Shown here in pieces: positions 46,080 to 58,923 of a stretch of DNA of 64,000 nt. Numbering within the stretch: the first letter of the stretch is position 1; each line of letters starts with the position of its first letter. The DNA is from Ampelomyces quisqualis. Taxonomy: Eukaryota; Ascomycota; Dothideomycetes; Pleosporales; Phaeosphaeriaceae. A model generated the notes under the pieces. It was not told the DNA's origin. It was given only the letters and a program-made list of their open reading frames with translations, and searched no databases. The translations under genes were made by a program, and so were the position numbers. Where the stretch lies: assembly GCA_018398575.1 (NCBI GenBank), contig JAGTXZ010000011.1:930001-994000 (forward strand), given 5' to 3'.

Positions 46080-47431
46080 TCTCTAGTTATACTTCTCTAT
46101 AAGTAATTTGTCTATATCTTTTTAATTAACCTATTTGTTATATTCTAAGAGCTAGCCTTTCTATTTTACTAGGTAATTTACTAAACGCCTGTTGCGCCTC
46201 TTTACTAATACAGCTTTAACTTTATAGCGTTATTATAGCTTCTTACTATTGTCTAGATTAATAGGCCTAGGTAAAGTTAACTCTTCTCTTTTTCTAGCTC
46301 CAAACAGCTAGAGCAAGGAGGTATAGAATACTAGGTAGATTCTTATGTGCAATAGTAGTAGGATTTTAAAAGCTTATAAGCTTATTTACTCTTCTACTAG
46401 AAAGAGGCTTATTTAGTGCAGTAATAGCTTTCTGCTAGCACTGCGTAGGCGTAGATGCTTTGTTAACAAGAGGATTATATTTTTAGATTTAAACTTTTAG
46501 AGCTTGTATCTCTTATTATAATATTACTCTTAATATTATAAAGTTTTATGCTAGTAATTAGCTAAAGCTTCTTAAGTTTATATAAGCTTTTGCAACCTTT
46601 TTCTAACGCTAAGAACTTTAGTAGGCACTATTAGCTTGCAGTTAAGGTGTAAGTAAAACTTATAGTAGGCAAAGAATAGAGATATTTCTAATATAGCCTG
46701 CTTAGCATTATTATATACAAATTCTGCTAGTAACAAAAGGTATATCTAATCTTCTTAATAATTGCCTATAAAAGCTCTTAGGTATTACTTAAGAGTCTAA
46801 TTTTACTATTCTCTTTACCTATCTATTTATAGGTAGAAGGTAGTACTAAGCTAGCGTTTTGCCTTTGCTATAAAGTAGAAGTCTACTTAAAATTGTAAAG
46901 TAAAGACACTTTCTTAATCTAATACAATACCTTTAAGCAATCTAAAGAATTGTATAACGTGTTCTAAGAATAGATCTACTAACTATAAGGTAGTAACTAT
47001 TTTTTATATAGAGATATACTTAGCTATTTTAGTATATCTATTAACTATAACAAGTATTGCGTTATATATAACGCTGTAGCACTTAGCAAGTAGTAGGCCT
47101 ATAACAAAATCTATTGTAATTTCTTGCTATAGTCTCTAAGGTTAGAGAAGCGCGTTTAACACGCTAGCAGGGCGCTGCTTAAGTAACTTAGTGCTTTAGT
47201 ATACTAAGCAAGAGTTAATATACTCCTTAAGCTCTTTTTTAAGCCTAGGCTAATAGTAGTATTAGGCTACAAGCTTAAGCGTTTTAGCCTGCCTAAAATA
47301 GCTAGTAAGTAGATTGTTATAATACAGCTTAAGAAGCTTAGCTTTAAGAGCTAGCTCTAGTAGAACATATAATTAGTTCTTTAACTAAAGACTACCTAAA
47401 GCGTTAAGCTTCTAGTACCTTAGGCGTTTAC
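46080..47431 (-). pseudogene. 3' part of Gypsy B pol (integrase end and chromodomain), truncated
   Basis: Aligns with 34,340-35,661. The chromodomain is at about 46,220-46,130 on the minus strand. A short extra segment near 47,010-47,040 is absent from the complete copy. Confidence 0.75.
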
Positions 47432-50400
47432 GTTAGGAAAACACAACATTAGTAACATCTGCAATATAAGTAACACTATTAACACAACTATACTACTAGC
47501 TACTAGACAGTTCTTAACTGTGCTCTGCTGTGCTAAGCAATAACAGTAATACCTAGTATACTATTATTAGTAGCCTAGTTTGTAGAACTCTTTTGTAAAA
47601 TAGTTTATAGTTCTTATATTTAATATAGCTTTGCACTGTCTGCACAACTATATTGCTAGTTAGCAGCCTATCTTTAACTATGCCTAACTATAGTTTAAGT
47701 CTAAGGCAATCTCTTTAATAGCGCTATTACTTAGTTTAGGTTTTGCTGCAAATCTACACTATTCTTGCACTTTAAATTAATTTTGCATTATATCTACGTT
47801 TATACTTCTTTTGCAATACTTTTTATATTCTTATACTTCTAGGACTAGGCTATGTCTCTACTTAAGCGTTTTTTATTCTACAGCTTTGCACAGTAGTGTA
47901 CTATACTCTATAGTTTTACTACTTAATTTACCTAATTTAAACTAGCCCCTTAAGCTTTATAGAGATTGTTTTGTTATAATTTTACTTAATCTCTTCTTCT
48001 TCTATTATTACACCTTGCAGACTACTGCGTAATCATATCTTTATATTCTGCTTCTTTAGAACTTTTATGTCTAGATTGCTTTCTAAGTTATATAGAATAA
48101 TACTCTTCTATATGTCTGCTAGCTAGCTTAGTTAATATACTCTAAACATAAATTAGTCTTAAGTGCCCTGTTTGTCTTAAGGCTCTGCAATTCTAACCTT
48201 ATTTACCTTAATTAGCGTAATAGCTTTTGCAAATGCTATTAACGCTACTAAAATAAATATTAAGTCTAGGTTCTTCTATTTTGCTAACATAGCGTCTATT
48301 TTAGACTTTAGCATTTCTTCTCTTAGTAGAAGAACTATATCTTTGCTAATTTTTTTTTAAAGCTCTATTTAAAGCACTAGTTGCATACATAGTTTGTATA
48401 AGCTAATAAAGATTTTAGCCTAAACGTTACGTAGTACTGTTTAATTATCTGCTAAGCTTTTCTAATTAAGATTAGGTCTAGTTTTAATATAAGTCTTCTT
48501 AGCTTTTAGCTTAATTTCCTTGTACTTTGCACTATATATAAGTAGTAAGTTAAGGTTATTAGTAAATATTTCTTTATTTAGCTACTAGAAGTGCTATTAG
48601 ATATACGTTAATATAAACTACTTAGTTTTCTTACTTTCTTTACTTTTAAATAGCGCAGCTTTAAGCTAGGCTAGTATTAGAATTATTGCAATGCTCTGCA
48701 TCTTAGCGCAGTTAAATATGTATATACTCTTAGCTTTTGCGCTGTTTAGCTCTTCTTATAGTAGTACTATCTTATATCTTATTAATGCATTAGCTATAAG
48801 CAATTACAAGTTATCTGTTTAGTATAGCTAGTAGAACGTTAGAAAGTTACTCTTAATGCCTAAAATCTTCTAGCTCTATAAGTCTTGCGTAACTAAAGTT
48901 TAACACAGTATAAACTTTACTATAATCTTCTCTTCTAACGCTATAAGCGCTATGTACTTAGGAGAATTAAGTATGTTTTTAACTTCTTCTTGTGCCTTAG
49001 ATAAGCAGGTGTCCTAGCTCTTTACTATAGCTAGGCTTAATATCTTTCTTATTTCTCTTATATCTACAATTTTCTTAATACTTGCGTATATAGAGTTAGT
49101 AGTAGTAAACAGTTTAGAACTATCTATATTATTCTTCTTGCCTATAAGACAGTGCTAGTTTAAAAAGTTCTTATTGTCTTACAGTCTACTAAGCGCTAGA
49201 GAAATAAAAATAAGTATCTTATAGAGACCTTTCTCTATTAGTGTACCTAAGAGGGCCTAGGCCTTCTACTAATAACTATAGTTCTTGCTTTAAATAGTCT
49301 TGTACAAGTTACTTATAATAGTATTCTTAGATTTATAGTCATAGAACTTATTAAAGATAATACGTCTTTATATTACTACGTAGCTAAAAATATTAAGAGT
49401 GTCTTTGGCGCTTACTTTACTACTTCTTAATAATATTTTACGTATATTTATAAGTCTTATAGTTTAGTATTTATTAAGCACGCGTTTTACTAGTGTTATG
49501 TAGCTATATACAATTATAAATTAGCTAGTAGATAGTACTAGATAGTGCGCAGTTGCATTTAGGTAGACTTTTAGCATATAGCGTTCTTAGATGTACTATA
49601 GAACTATCTCTACATACTTCTTACTATTCTTTGTAAATTTACGCAGTAAGACGTTTTAGTTAGACGCTGCAAGGTACTGTTTAACTTACAGATTAATCTT
49701 TATTTCTATTTCTTTGTCTGCTATTAGTGCGCCTATGCTCTATAGAAGAGTATTATTTATAAAGCAGATACAAAGCACAAGAGAGTCTTTTAAGTTATAC
49801 TATTTAGATTTATAGAGGCCTATAGTAATAATTTTAGCCTTCTATGCAGCTAGTGTACAGCTCTATCTGCTTACTATAGATGCTGCTAACTATAGGTCTT
49901 CTAGCATTAAAGAGTTTTTTTTTGCATATATATAGAAATGTCTGTTAGTCTGTTATAGAGCACTATTTTAACTGTTGTCTTTAGCCCTATATTAACTAGT
50001 TTTATTCTTTAATTAGTTCTCTTACACTTTAGTCTAGTTCTTAAAGTGCGTATACCCTATAATTATTATAAGTATAGCTAATCTTATTTTTTCTATACCT
50101 ATTGTGTTTCTAAATATACTGCTATTATCTAAAGATAGCTCTTTTTTATAAAGTATGTAAGCCTCTGTTAGTTAGTATACTATAAATAAGACTGTTAGTC
50201 TCTATAATAAATGTAGTATTATAGGCGCGTTATCCTTAAAGTCTTCTAGAAAGAATCTAAAGAAGTTAGCTGCTGTCTGCTATTTATTCTCTTAGTAGTG
50301 TTCTATTACTACTTTAATTTAAGCTTGCAGTTTATCTACTATTCTGTCTTACGTATTAGTTGCGTAGATTATAGTTATAGGCTTTTTATAGTGCACTTAC

Positions 50401-52869
50401 CTTGCGTTTAGTAGGGCTTAAAGCTGCAGCCTTTCTTTTAACGCAAGTTATTTTACTAACTAGAGCTCTTTATCTTTATCTCTGTTACCTTTATTATATT
50501 TTTCTTATTCTTCTTTACTACTAGAGTAAGCATCTTCCTTTAGTAACTTCTATTATTTCTCTATAGCACTCTTGCAGTTTTATCTAGGTGTAGTAATTAG
50601 CGTAGATGTTACGTTGTTTTGTGTTTACGCAGTATCTTTGTCTCTACTTTCCTCTACTTTCTTTATAGTGCTATTATTCTACTCTTCTAGGCGCTTAATT
50701 TTAGTAGTTAGAGTCTTAATATATATATCTAGGCTGTTATCCTTCTTCTTCTTACCTCTACTCTATCTGTTAAAGTGTTTGCTACTATTTGCTTTAAGTC
50801 CTATTAATAATTTATAGGCTAGGTCTACTAGCACTCTTGTTATCTTTTGTTATTTATAGTTATTGTCTTTAGTGTTGTTGTTAAGCTCTAAGCAGAGGCG
50901 CCTTTACCTCTTGTCTCTAGTAGCACCTACTAGGTTTATAATATTACTGTTACTGCGTAAAGTAAAGTGCACTATATTATGTAGTTAGCTATTATTATTT
51001 ATATACTATTCTAGGTTGTATTACTACTAGTCTTAACTTTGTCTTGTACTAGAGTCTAGCATTTAATTATAATGCTCTTAAAGCTTCTTATCTTAATGTG
51101 TAAGTTAACAGTTACAGCTAGATTATTATTATTAGTAATTAGGTGCAGCGCTAACGCGTTAAATATCTTTAAAGTCTTAACTGTGTACTAGTCTATAAAT
51201 TTTAGTTGCAACAGGTATTTAACAAGTGCACTATATTTAAGATATTGTAGCTTTATCTTAAAGTTACTGTCTTTAAGCTACTATTAATAGACAGCTATTA
51301 TTAGCCTTAAAAGTAAGAAGGTCTAGGCAGTTTAATAATATACGCTGTCTATAATATAGACATTAATGTTATTAAGTAACAGTTTAGTTGTTATTATAGT
51401 AAGGCCTATTAGCTAGGTTACTAAAGTAGTAGAAGAACTTAAGACTACTAATACTAACTACGTGTATTCTAGTTCTAAGTTTGCAAGCGTTAGCTATCTT
51501 TCTATGTATTTAGCTTTAACTTTGTTACTGTAGTCTTAAATTTCTAAGATTATCTTCTTCTATATAGCGCTAGCTGTTACCTTATAGAATTCTCTTAGTA
51601 TACTACTATTAGTTAGTCTAGAGTATATAGTATACTTAAGCTATTTATCTATTATTAGGCTGCGTATTGTCTTTAGGTAGTTAGCCTATAGGTATACCTA
51701 TTTTATCTTGTTATATGTATTCTTATATTAGATAAAATCTGTTATCTCTTTAACTTATATGCGCTAGTCTACTATATTAATATTATAGCCTATTCTTATA
51801 ATTGCCTGTAATACGTTATTAGTAGTTGTTATCTTTACATTACTTATATACTATTTATTTAATTAAGGTAGCTACTACTTATACTTGTTATTACGTTTCT
51901 ATAACGCGCGTATTGTATAATATATTACGCGTAACAGTTAAGAATAGTGCAGGCAGGTGTAAGAATAGTAGAATAGCTATAGCTTAGTTAGTGTATGTAA
52001 GTATGCTTATGTTATATACTTACTTGTAATAGTGTTGTAATATATAGCGTAGTATAGTAAACATAGCGTAGAAAATTATATGTATTTGCGTTGCGGCACT
52101 ATTGTTATTATTATATAGTTATAGTGCGTTTATTATAGCAACGCAGTATTATATAGTTGTAGTAGTAGGTTAAATTATTAGTGCAAGTAAAAGTAAGTAG
52201 AGTTTTATTCTAGTATTATATTGCCTCTTACCTAGCGCTAACGCGTTGTATTATATCTTTAAAGTAAGTAAAGGTATATTCTAGAAGAGCACCTCTTACT
52301 GCGTGTTATTCTTAGTACAGCACTAAACAGTACTATATAGCACTGTGTAGCACTAAGCAAAATTCTTACTTTCTAGGTTTTTGCATTATAGTGTAGGCAA
52401 CTTACCTCTTGTATATTATAGTAGTAGTACTCTCTTTAGTCTAGTAAGCAAACTTAGCTAAACCTACTAGTGCTATTATAGTAAACAGGTTATACTAAAA
52501 CCTTAGTTCTCTTATAGTAGCACTATACTCTACTATCTAGTACACTACCTTATTCTAATACCTATAGCTCTATATAGTGTAATAATATTTGTTAAACAGT
52601 TATTACTTTATTCTAAGTAGCTAGTAATATATATATACCTTCTATAGTTCTAGGTTTATAGTATTACGTTTAATAGTTTATATCTGTTTCTTTAGTATAG
52701 CAGGTGTAACTACAGAACTCTAGCCTTAGTAAAAATATACAATAAGGCTGCGTTAGAAGGTTTAAGTTACATGCTAGCGTCTAGCAGTTTATATAGAATT
52801 ATAAATAAGTTTTTTATATGTCTATAGTTCTGTTAGTAAGAGAAACTATCTGTTACCTTCTATTTCTTT
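47432..52869 (-). pseudogene. Unassigned minus-strand coding relic(s)
   Basis: With TAG/TAA read as former Gln/Trp the minus strand gives long protein-like stretches. Examples are LQYLKYSALVKYLLQLKFI near 51,230, LTEAYILYKKELSLDNSSIF near 50,150, EIKINLQVKQYLAASNQNVL near 49,690, and ILGIKSNFLTFYQLY near 48,850 followed by KAKSIYIFNCAKMQSIAII near 48,720. A lysine/arginine-rich stretch lies near 47,810. The frame shifts several times, so one gene with introns or several genes are possible. The relic lies between the truncated Gypsy B and R copy 2, and about 52,000-52,869 is non-coding as far as I can see. I recognise no family. Confidence 0.4.
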
Positions 52870-52884
52870 ATATTATATTATTTT

Positions 52885-55395
52885 ATTGTAATTCTTTATT
52901 ATCTGTTAGTGTATCTAACGCTCTAGACTGTGTGCTATTAGCATAAACAGTAGTTAACAGATCTCTACAGTACACGCAGCTTGCAGCTAGCAAGAAAGTG
53001 TATAGCAGCCTGCTTCTATTATATATTTTAACGTTAGTTTAAGATGTTTGTGTTTTTAACTAAATAATTCTACCTTACGTTCTATAGATTTATTTGTAAA
53101 GAGATTAGTTTTTTCTTTTTAATGCTAAGTTTGCTGTAAGTATAGTAGTATTTCTTTGTTTAAGTGTTTTCTCTTAGTATTAGTAACTAATATTACAAAG
53201 TGTATAGTACGCAGTATCTTATAAAGAATACTATTATTATCTATTGTTCTATGTTCTTGTATAATAGCCTTGTCTCTTATTAATATATCTTGCAGTGTAG
53301 TGTTTCTGCTTAGTGCTAGTATACTAGAGTGCTTAACGTTCTATACTACTGTTCTGCCTAGATATTACTATGCATACATAATTTCTTAACAACTCTACTC
53401 TTTTAGTTACATAGATTATGTGCTACTACTTTAGATTATTAATCTAGTCTTTAGCTTAATATAGTTAGTACTAAGTAATTGTTCTTTAATTTTAGTGTTT
53501 GCTAGGCTAATATTATCTAGTTATTTTAGTTAATGCGCTAGCTAAAATACTAGAGATTGTAGGCTCTATAAGATAATTTGTATAATAGCTATTCTTGTTC
53601 TAGTTAAGTATAGTATTGTTACGCTTTTCTAACTATAACTATACTATAATATTACACTTAGTTTTTACGCTTGCAAATAGCCTAGCGTTATCTTATTTTA
53701 TGTATATAGCATTTTTGTGTTTATATTAGCGTAGTCTTACTACTTAGTTGCGTATATCTTTTTAGCGTTTGTCTTCCAGCTTTATAGCTATCTATTTTAT
53801 AGTTACTTATTATAGTACTTCTAACTTATTAATATATTGCCTATTGTTTATAGTAAACTTTTACTAACTTACATACGCCTGTAATTAATCTATTATGTCT
53901 GTTGCTTTGTAGTGTAATAGTCTAAAGAGTAATAGTACTTTACAGTTCTTCTCTATCTTGTTTAGGCTTTATATTACAACAATATAGTCTAAGAAGTAGG
54001 CTAGATCTTTGTAGTTAGAATTGCGCTCTTTAAGTAACTTAAGAAAGCTTCTAACGTCTATACTATTAATAACGCGCATGTCTTTAAGCTAGTTAACTAA
54101 ATTGTTAAGCGTATAGTAAGTCTTTTAAAAGTTATCTATACATAGCTATAGGCTGTAGTATATGTTTAGATATATTAAGATCTACTAGCTACTGCGTATA
54201 GTCTTAGCTCTTATCTTATTATACTACGCGTAACATTTTTAGTAAATAGCATAAATAATATCTATTGTCTTAGTAAGATGTTTGCCTATTATACTTTTCT
54301 TTACTGCAAAGTGTAGAAAATAGGCGCAGACTTTAGCCTTCTATACGCAGGTAATGCCTTAGTCTATTAGTTAGTATAATGTTATGCTACCTACAGGCAG
54401 GAATATAACTCTGTTGTATTAGTAAGTATTATAACTTCTATTACTATAATAAGCTTACAGTACATTAATACTGTATATACTAAATGTTCTACAGCAATTA
54501 GTAGCTTATCTAAAGCTCTGCTACTACGTGTTTATAAGGCAGAAACCTATTAATTAGCAATAGTACTTATCTGTTTATATAGTTATTAAACTACTTTAGC
54601 TATTCTAGTATAATGTTAGTGTCTATCTAAGTAGAATTATTGTCTTTATAAATATAACTAAGACTACAGATATTTAGGTTCTTTTTACTGTCTATACAAG
54701 TTATATAGTTTAAGAATTCTATAAACTATAGAAGCACTTAGTCTAAGCTATTTACATTTATGTATAGCACACTAGTTATATACTTTCTATTTAGTCTAGG
54801 TCTAGCTTTTAAATTGTTTGCTAACATATATTAAGGCAAGTATTTCTAGTATATACTAGCCTTATCTATATTATATAAATCCTTAGGCGCGTATCTACTT
54901 ACTATATTACAAATCTCTTCTATTATAAGCTTAGTGTCTTTAACTAGTGTACTGCTATAGTTGCTTACTATTTTTGCAAACTATTTATGTAACTGCATGC
55001 TGTGTTGTTCTTTATATATAGTAAGCTATCTGTTATTAAACTCTAGTATTTTACAGCTATTGTATTTAGGTAGCTGTTACTAAAGTTAACGTATAGTTTT
55101 GCAAATTATATTATTAGTAACATTAACGTAAGCTGCCTGCAACTCTATACACTAGTTATTTTAAGCTGCCTTAAGAGTTTTCTATTATAGATACCTATTG
55201 TGCGCGTAATTATAGCTAGTATATTTGGTTTTGTTACTGTTTAAGTATTCTTGCGTTATTAAGAGAATATTAGTTATATTATTTAGTTGCACATAGTAGC
55301 AAAAGTCATTAGTAGCCTATATAGTAAGTTGTTGTAGTGTTAAATATAGAAATAATGCCTTATATTTGCAAACCTTAACACGTTCTATAATAGTC
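52885..55395 (-). pseudogene. Degraded pogo/CENP-B type transposase, R copy 2
   Basis: Same gene as at 900-3,420. APKDLYNIDKASIY is readable near 54,880 on the minus strand. The second catalytic position reads Asn (LLLINRF near 54,555) where copy 1 has Tyr, so the two copies were inactivated by different changes at the same codon. The C-terminal coiled-coil-like extension is present. Confidence 0.72.
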
Positions 55396-55690
55396 TAGGC
55401 ATAAGTATATTACTAGTTAGGTATTAGACCTTAACCTATCTATAAACTAGATAATGTAGGCTTAAAGTTATAGTAGCAGAATAATAGTAGAAACTAGATG
55501 TATTTACAAAGAGCAATCTACTATCTAATATAGTAAAGATAATATACTTGCGCATACTAATACTCTAGTAGCTACTTATAGCATTTAATATAAAATAAAA
55601 TCTAAGCTTAGCCTTAAACCTATACTAGTATAATTGTAGCACTAATTAGTTACTCTAAGTGCCTATTGCAATAGATTGCTTACAATTAAC

Positions 55691-56070
55691 GCTAATAGTA
55701 CTTTCTAGTAGACAATAGTTATAGATAGTGCAATATAACTATAGCTGCTAGCTATTTAAAGAGCCTACTATAGTAGTAGGTTACGTGTAGCACTAGTAGT
55801 ATTCTCTAGTATATAACAGTTACTAATAGTGCAAGGCAACTATAGCTGCTAGCTATTTAAGAAGCCTACTGTAGTAGTAGGTTGCGTACAGCACTAGTAG
55901 TATTTTCTAGTAGATAACAGTTACTAACAGTGCAACGCAACTATAGCTACTAGTTATTAAAAGAGCCTGCTGTAGTAGTAGGTTACGTGCAGCACTAGTA
56001 GTATTCTTTAGTAAATAATAGTTGCTAACAGTGCAACACAACTATAGCTGCTAGTTATTAGAAGAGCCTA
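55691..56070. repeat. Tandem array T1, about 100-bp unit, 4 units (R copy 2)
   Basis: Four units marked by agta[c/t]t...ctagta or tttagtaa. Two more units than copy 1, accounting exactly for the 201-bp change in alignment offset. Confidence 0.9.
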
Positions 56071-56680
56071 ATTATAGATATTAATGCGTTTAAGGTGTTT
56101 GCTACTTTATATACTATGCACAAGATTTATAAAGTATTACGCGTTACGTTTTATATATATTCTTCTCTGCTAAGCGCCTATAAGACAAATAAATATAGGC
56201 CTGTTATTTTAATTTATATAAGTGTTCTTTAAGGTCTTAGCTATGCTTACTAGCGTAGTAGGTATCCTTTTTGTTAATAGCTAGCAGCATCTTAGTGTAA
56301 GTAAGTTTAACACGCGTAACTTCTTTACGTTAGTAAAAGTTCTTAAAGCTATAATAAAGCTTAGTAACAATAGAGAACTTAATATTATATAAGTTATAGT
56401 TAGAATATCTTAATATCTAGACGTTAGATTGCTACTTATAGAGTCTAACAGAAATGCATTATATATAGTATAAGAGAGGTTATAGATACTTAGGTAGGCT
56501 TTGCTATTAAAGAGCTTAATAAGAGTACTAGAATAGAAAAGTCCTAACAAACAACTGTAACTTAACGTTATTTTTAATTTTTGCCTGTAACAATATATAG
56601 ACAAAAGCATGTAAATTGTAGTTATATCTCTAATATCTTCTAGTTACCTAATAGTATAAGAATTGTGTTCTTAAGTTAGG

Positions 56681-57210
56681 CTAAGTTAGTAATGTGCGCA
56701 CTAGGATACTATTATAGCTGTTGTTGTAGAGATTCTTGTTGTTAGACACGTTATAAGGTATCTTAGTTAAGTAATAGTATTGCAGGATATAACAAAGTTA
56801 TTACAACAATAGTGCTCTTATATTAGGCTAAGTTGTTAATATGCGTACTAGGATACTATTATAGCTATTATTGTAGAGATTCTTATTCTTAAACACGTTA
56901 TAAGGTATCTTAGTTAAGTAATAGTATTATAGAACATAATAAAGTTATTGCAACAATAGCGCTCTTATATTAAGCTAAGTTGTTAATATGCGCACTAGGA
57001 TGCTATTATAGCTGTTGTTGTAGAGATTCTTATTGTTAAACACGTTATAAAGTATCTTAGTTAAGTAATAGTGTTATAGAATATAACAAAGTTATTACAA
57101 CAATAGCGCTTTTATATTAGGCTAAGTTGTTAATGTGCGCACTAAGATGCTATTATAGCTATTGTTATAGAGATCTTTGTTATTAAACACGTTATAAAGT
57201 ATCTTAGTTA
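56681..57210. repeat. Tandem array T2, 147-bp unit (R copy 2)
   Basis: The landmark ctaagtt falls at 56,681, 56,828, 56,975 and 57,122, again exactly 147 bp apart. Confidence 0.9.
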
Positions 57211-57548
57211 AGCTACAACATCTAAACAGCTACTAAAGAGTCTATCTAGGACATAAATTTGCTTCTATACTAGTAAGCTAAGAAGTAGCGCAAGTGTAGT
57301 ACTAATAATATAGTAAAGCTTAGTTCTAGATTTTTAAACTATATAAACATATAGACGTAATAAGTATAGTTTTAGTTTTGTAAAAATAAAAATATAATAA
57401 AGAATTAAGTGTCTTAGACTTAGAAGAAATATATATACAAAGATAGTAATATTAAATTAGAAGTATAAGTTACGTGTTAAGAAGCAGCTATATATATAAC
57501 CTATACATAGTTTGTTTTACACATTATAGACGTAGCTCTTAGTCTTAT

Positions 57549-57935
57549 AATAGATAAAAATAACATAATGTTCTGTGTATATTTTAACAAAAGACTGTTA
57601 CCTTAACTCTAAGACTAGAGACATATAGGTAAATTTATCTCTAGTTTTAAGGTTAAGAAAATGTAAGAAAGCGCAAGTGTATAATAGATAAAAATAATAT
57701 AAAGTTCTATATATATTTTAACAAAAGACTGTTACCTTAACTCTAAGACTAGAAACATATAAGTAAATTTATCTCTAGTTTTAAGGTTACAAAAATATAA
57801 AGAGGCGTAAGTGTATAATAGATAAAAATAACATAAGGTTCTATATATATTTGAACAAAAGACTGTTACTTTAACCCTAAGACTAGAGATATAAAAGTAA
57901 ATTTATCTTTAGTTTTAATATTAAGAAAACGTATA
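57549..57935. repeat. Tandem array T3, 134-bp unit, 3 units (R copy 2)
   Basis: The landmark ataaaaataa falls at 57,554, 57,688 and 57,822. Confidence 0.88.
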
Positions 57936-58923
57936 TATAGCAAGAGGCAAAGAGTAGCTAGCAATTAAGGCTATTATATACTCTATTAGCGCTAATAGTC
58001 TAAGAGTAAGCAGCACGTAGATGCGTTTAATATATAGCAGTTTATTAATAGTATTTGTTACTATTTAGTCTTTGTTATATTTGTATATTATAGCAAGTTA
58101 AAACAGTAGTTTCTAGTAGACAACTATCTTATACTGTGCTAGAGAAAGAATATAAATTAGATCTGTAAGCATTTTAAAACTAGATAAGATTAAATATACT
58201 AGTAGCTTAAAACATTAGTTAACACTGTATATAAATTATATTTATTATTTCTTACTATTAAGTAATTGCCTACGCCTATTACTAGTCTTACCTATAGTAT
58301 ATATAGTACACTATTCTACCTGCTTATATTTATACTAAGCCTAGCTACCTTAGTATAGGTTATATACTAGGCTACTAGAGCTACTAGTCTATTGTTTTTT
58401 ATACTTTTAAACCTTTTATATATCTACTTGCAGTTATACTTACCTTTTTGTGCGTTTAGAGTCTACTGTATATATTCTAAACGCGCAGTAACTTACTTAT
58501 ACCAAGGTATTAATATTTTCTAGCATAAGAATTATTATTAATATTAATCTCTATTAAGCTATATTAGCTAGCCTAACTAACCTAGTTGTTAACAAGTAAG
58601 CACTAGTGCAATTACGTAACAGTTGTTAGTATAATAAAAAATATAGAAGAAAAGAAAAATATTAGTTATTGCGCCTCTAACTATTAGCATAGATCTGTAC
58701 ACAAATTAAGTAACTGTTAGCTATAGTAGACTTTAGTAGACTACAGTAGACAATAGACTATATAGCACAGAATAGATACTGCTAGTAACTACTCTAATAC
58801 TATGTAACTAATGTTAATACTGTTTTTATACACTTAGTCTTCTTATACTTACACTACAGAGTTATATATAAGTAAATTGGTAATAGAACATATGTATATA
58901 TACTATATAGCTTTTACACTAAA
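57936..58923. other. RIP-degraded spacer upstream of the long R gene, copy 2
   Basis: Counterpart of 5,766-6,738. No coding reading or recognisable site. Confidence 0.35.

Larger units (their letters stand above)
44310..47431 (-). mobile_element. Truncated second copy of Gypsy B
   Basis: Matches 32,524 to about 35,661 of Gypsy B and stops abruptly near 47,431, so the 5' LTR, gag, reverse transcriptase and RNase H are missing. It has more RIP changes than the complete copy. It carries the 3' LTR, the antisense gene, the chromodomain and part of integrase. Confidence 0.92.

Noticed and set aside
50572..50817. 81-codon hydrophobic plus frame
   Set aside because: Opposite a charged linker in the minus-strand coding relic; composition fits an antisense shadow.
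56410..56610. 66-codon minus frame in R copy 2
   Set aside because: Copy 1 has no matching open frame and the region is spacer between arrays.
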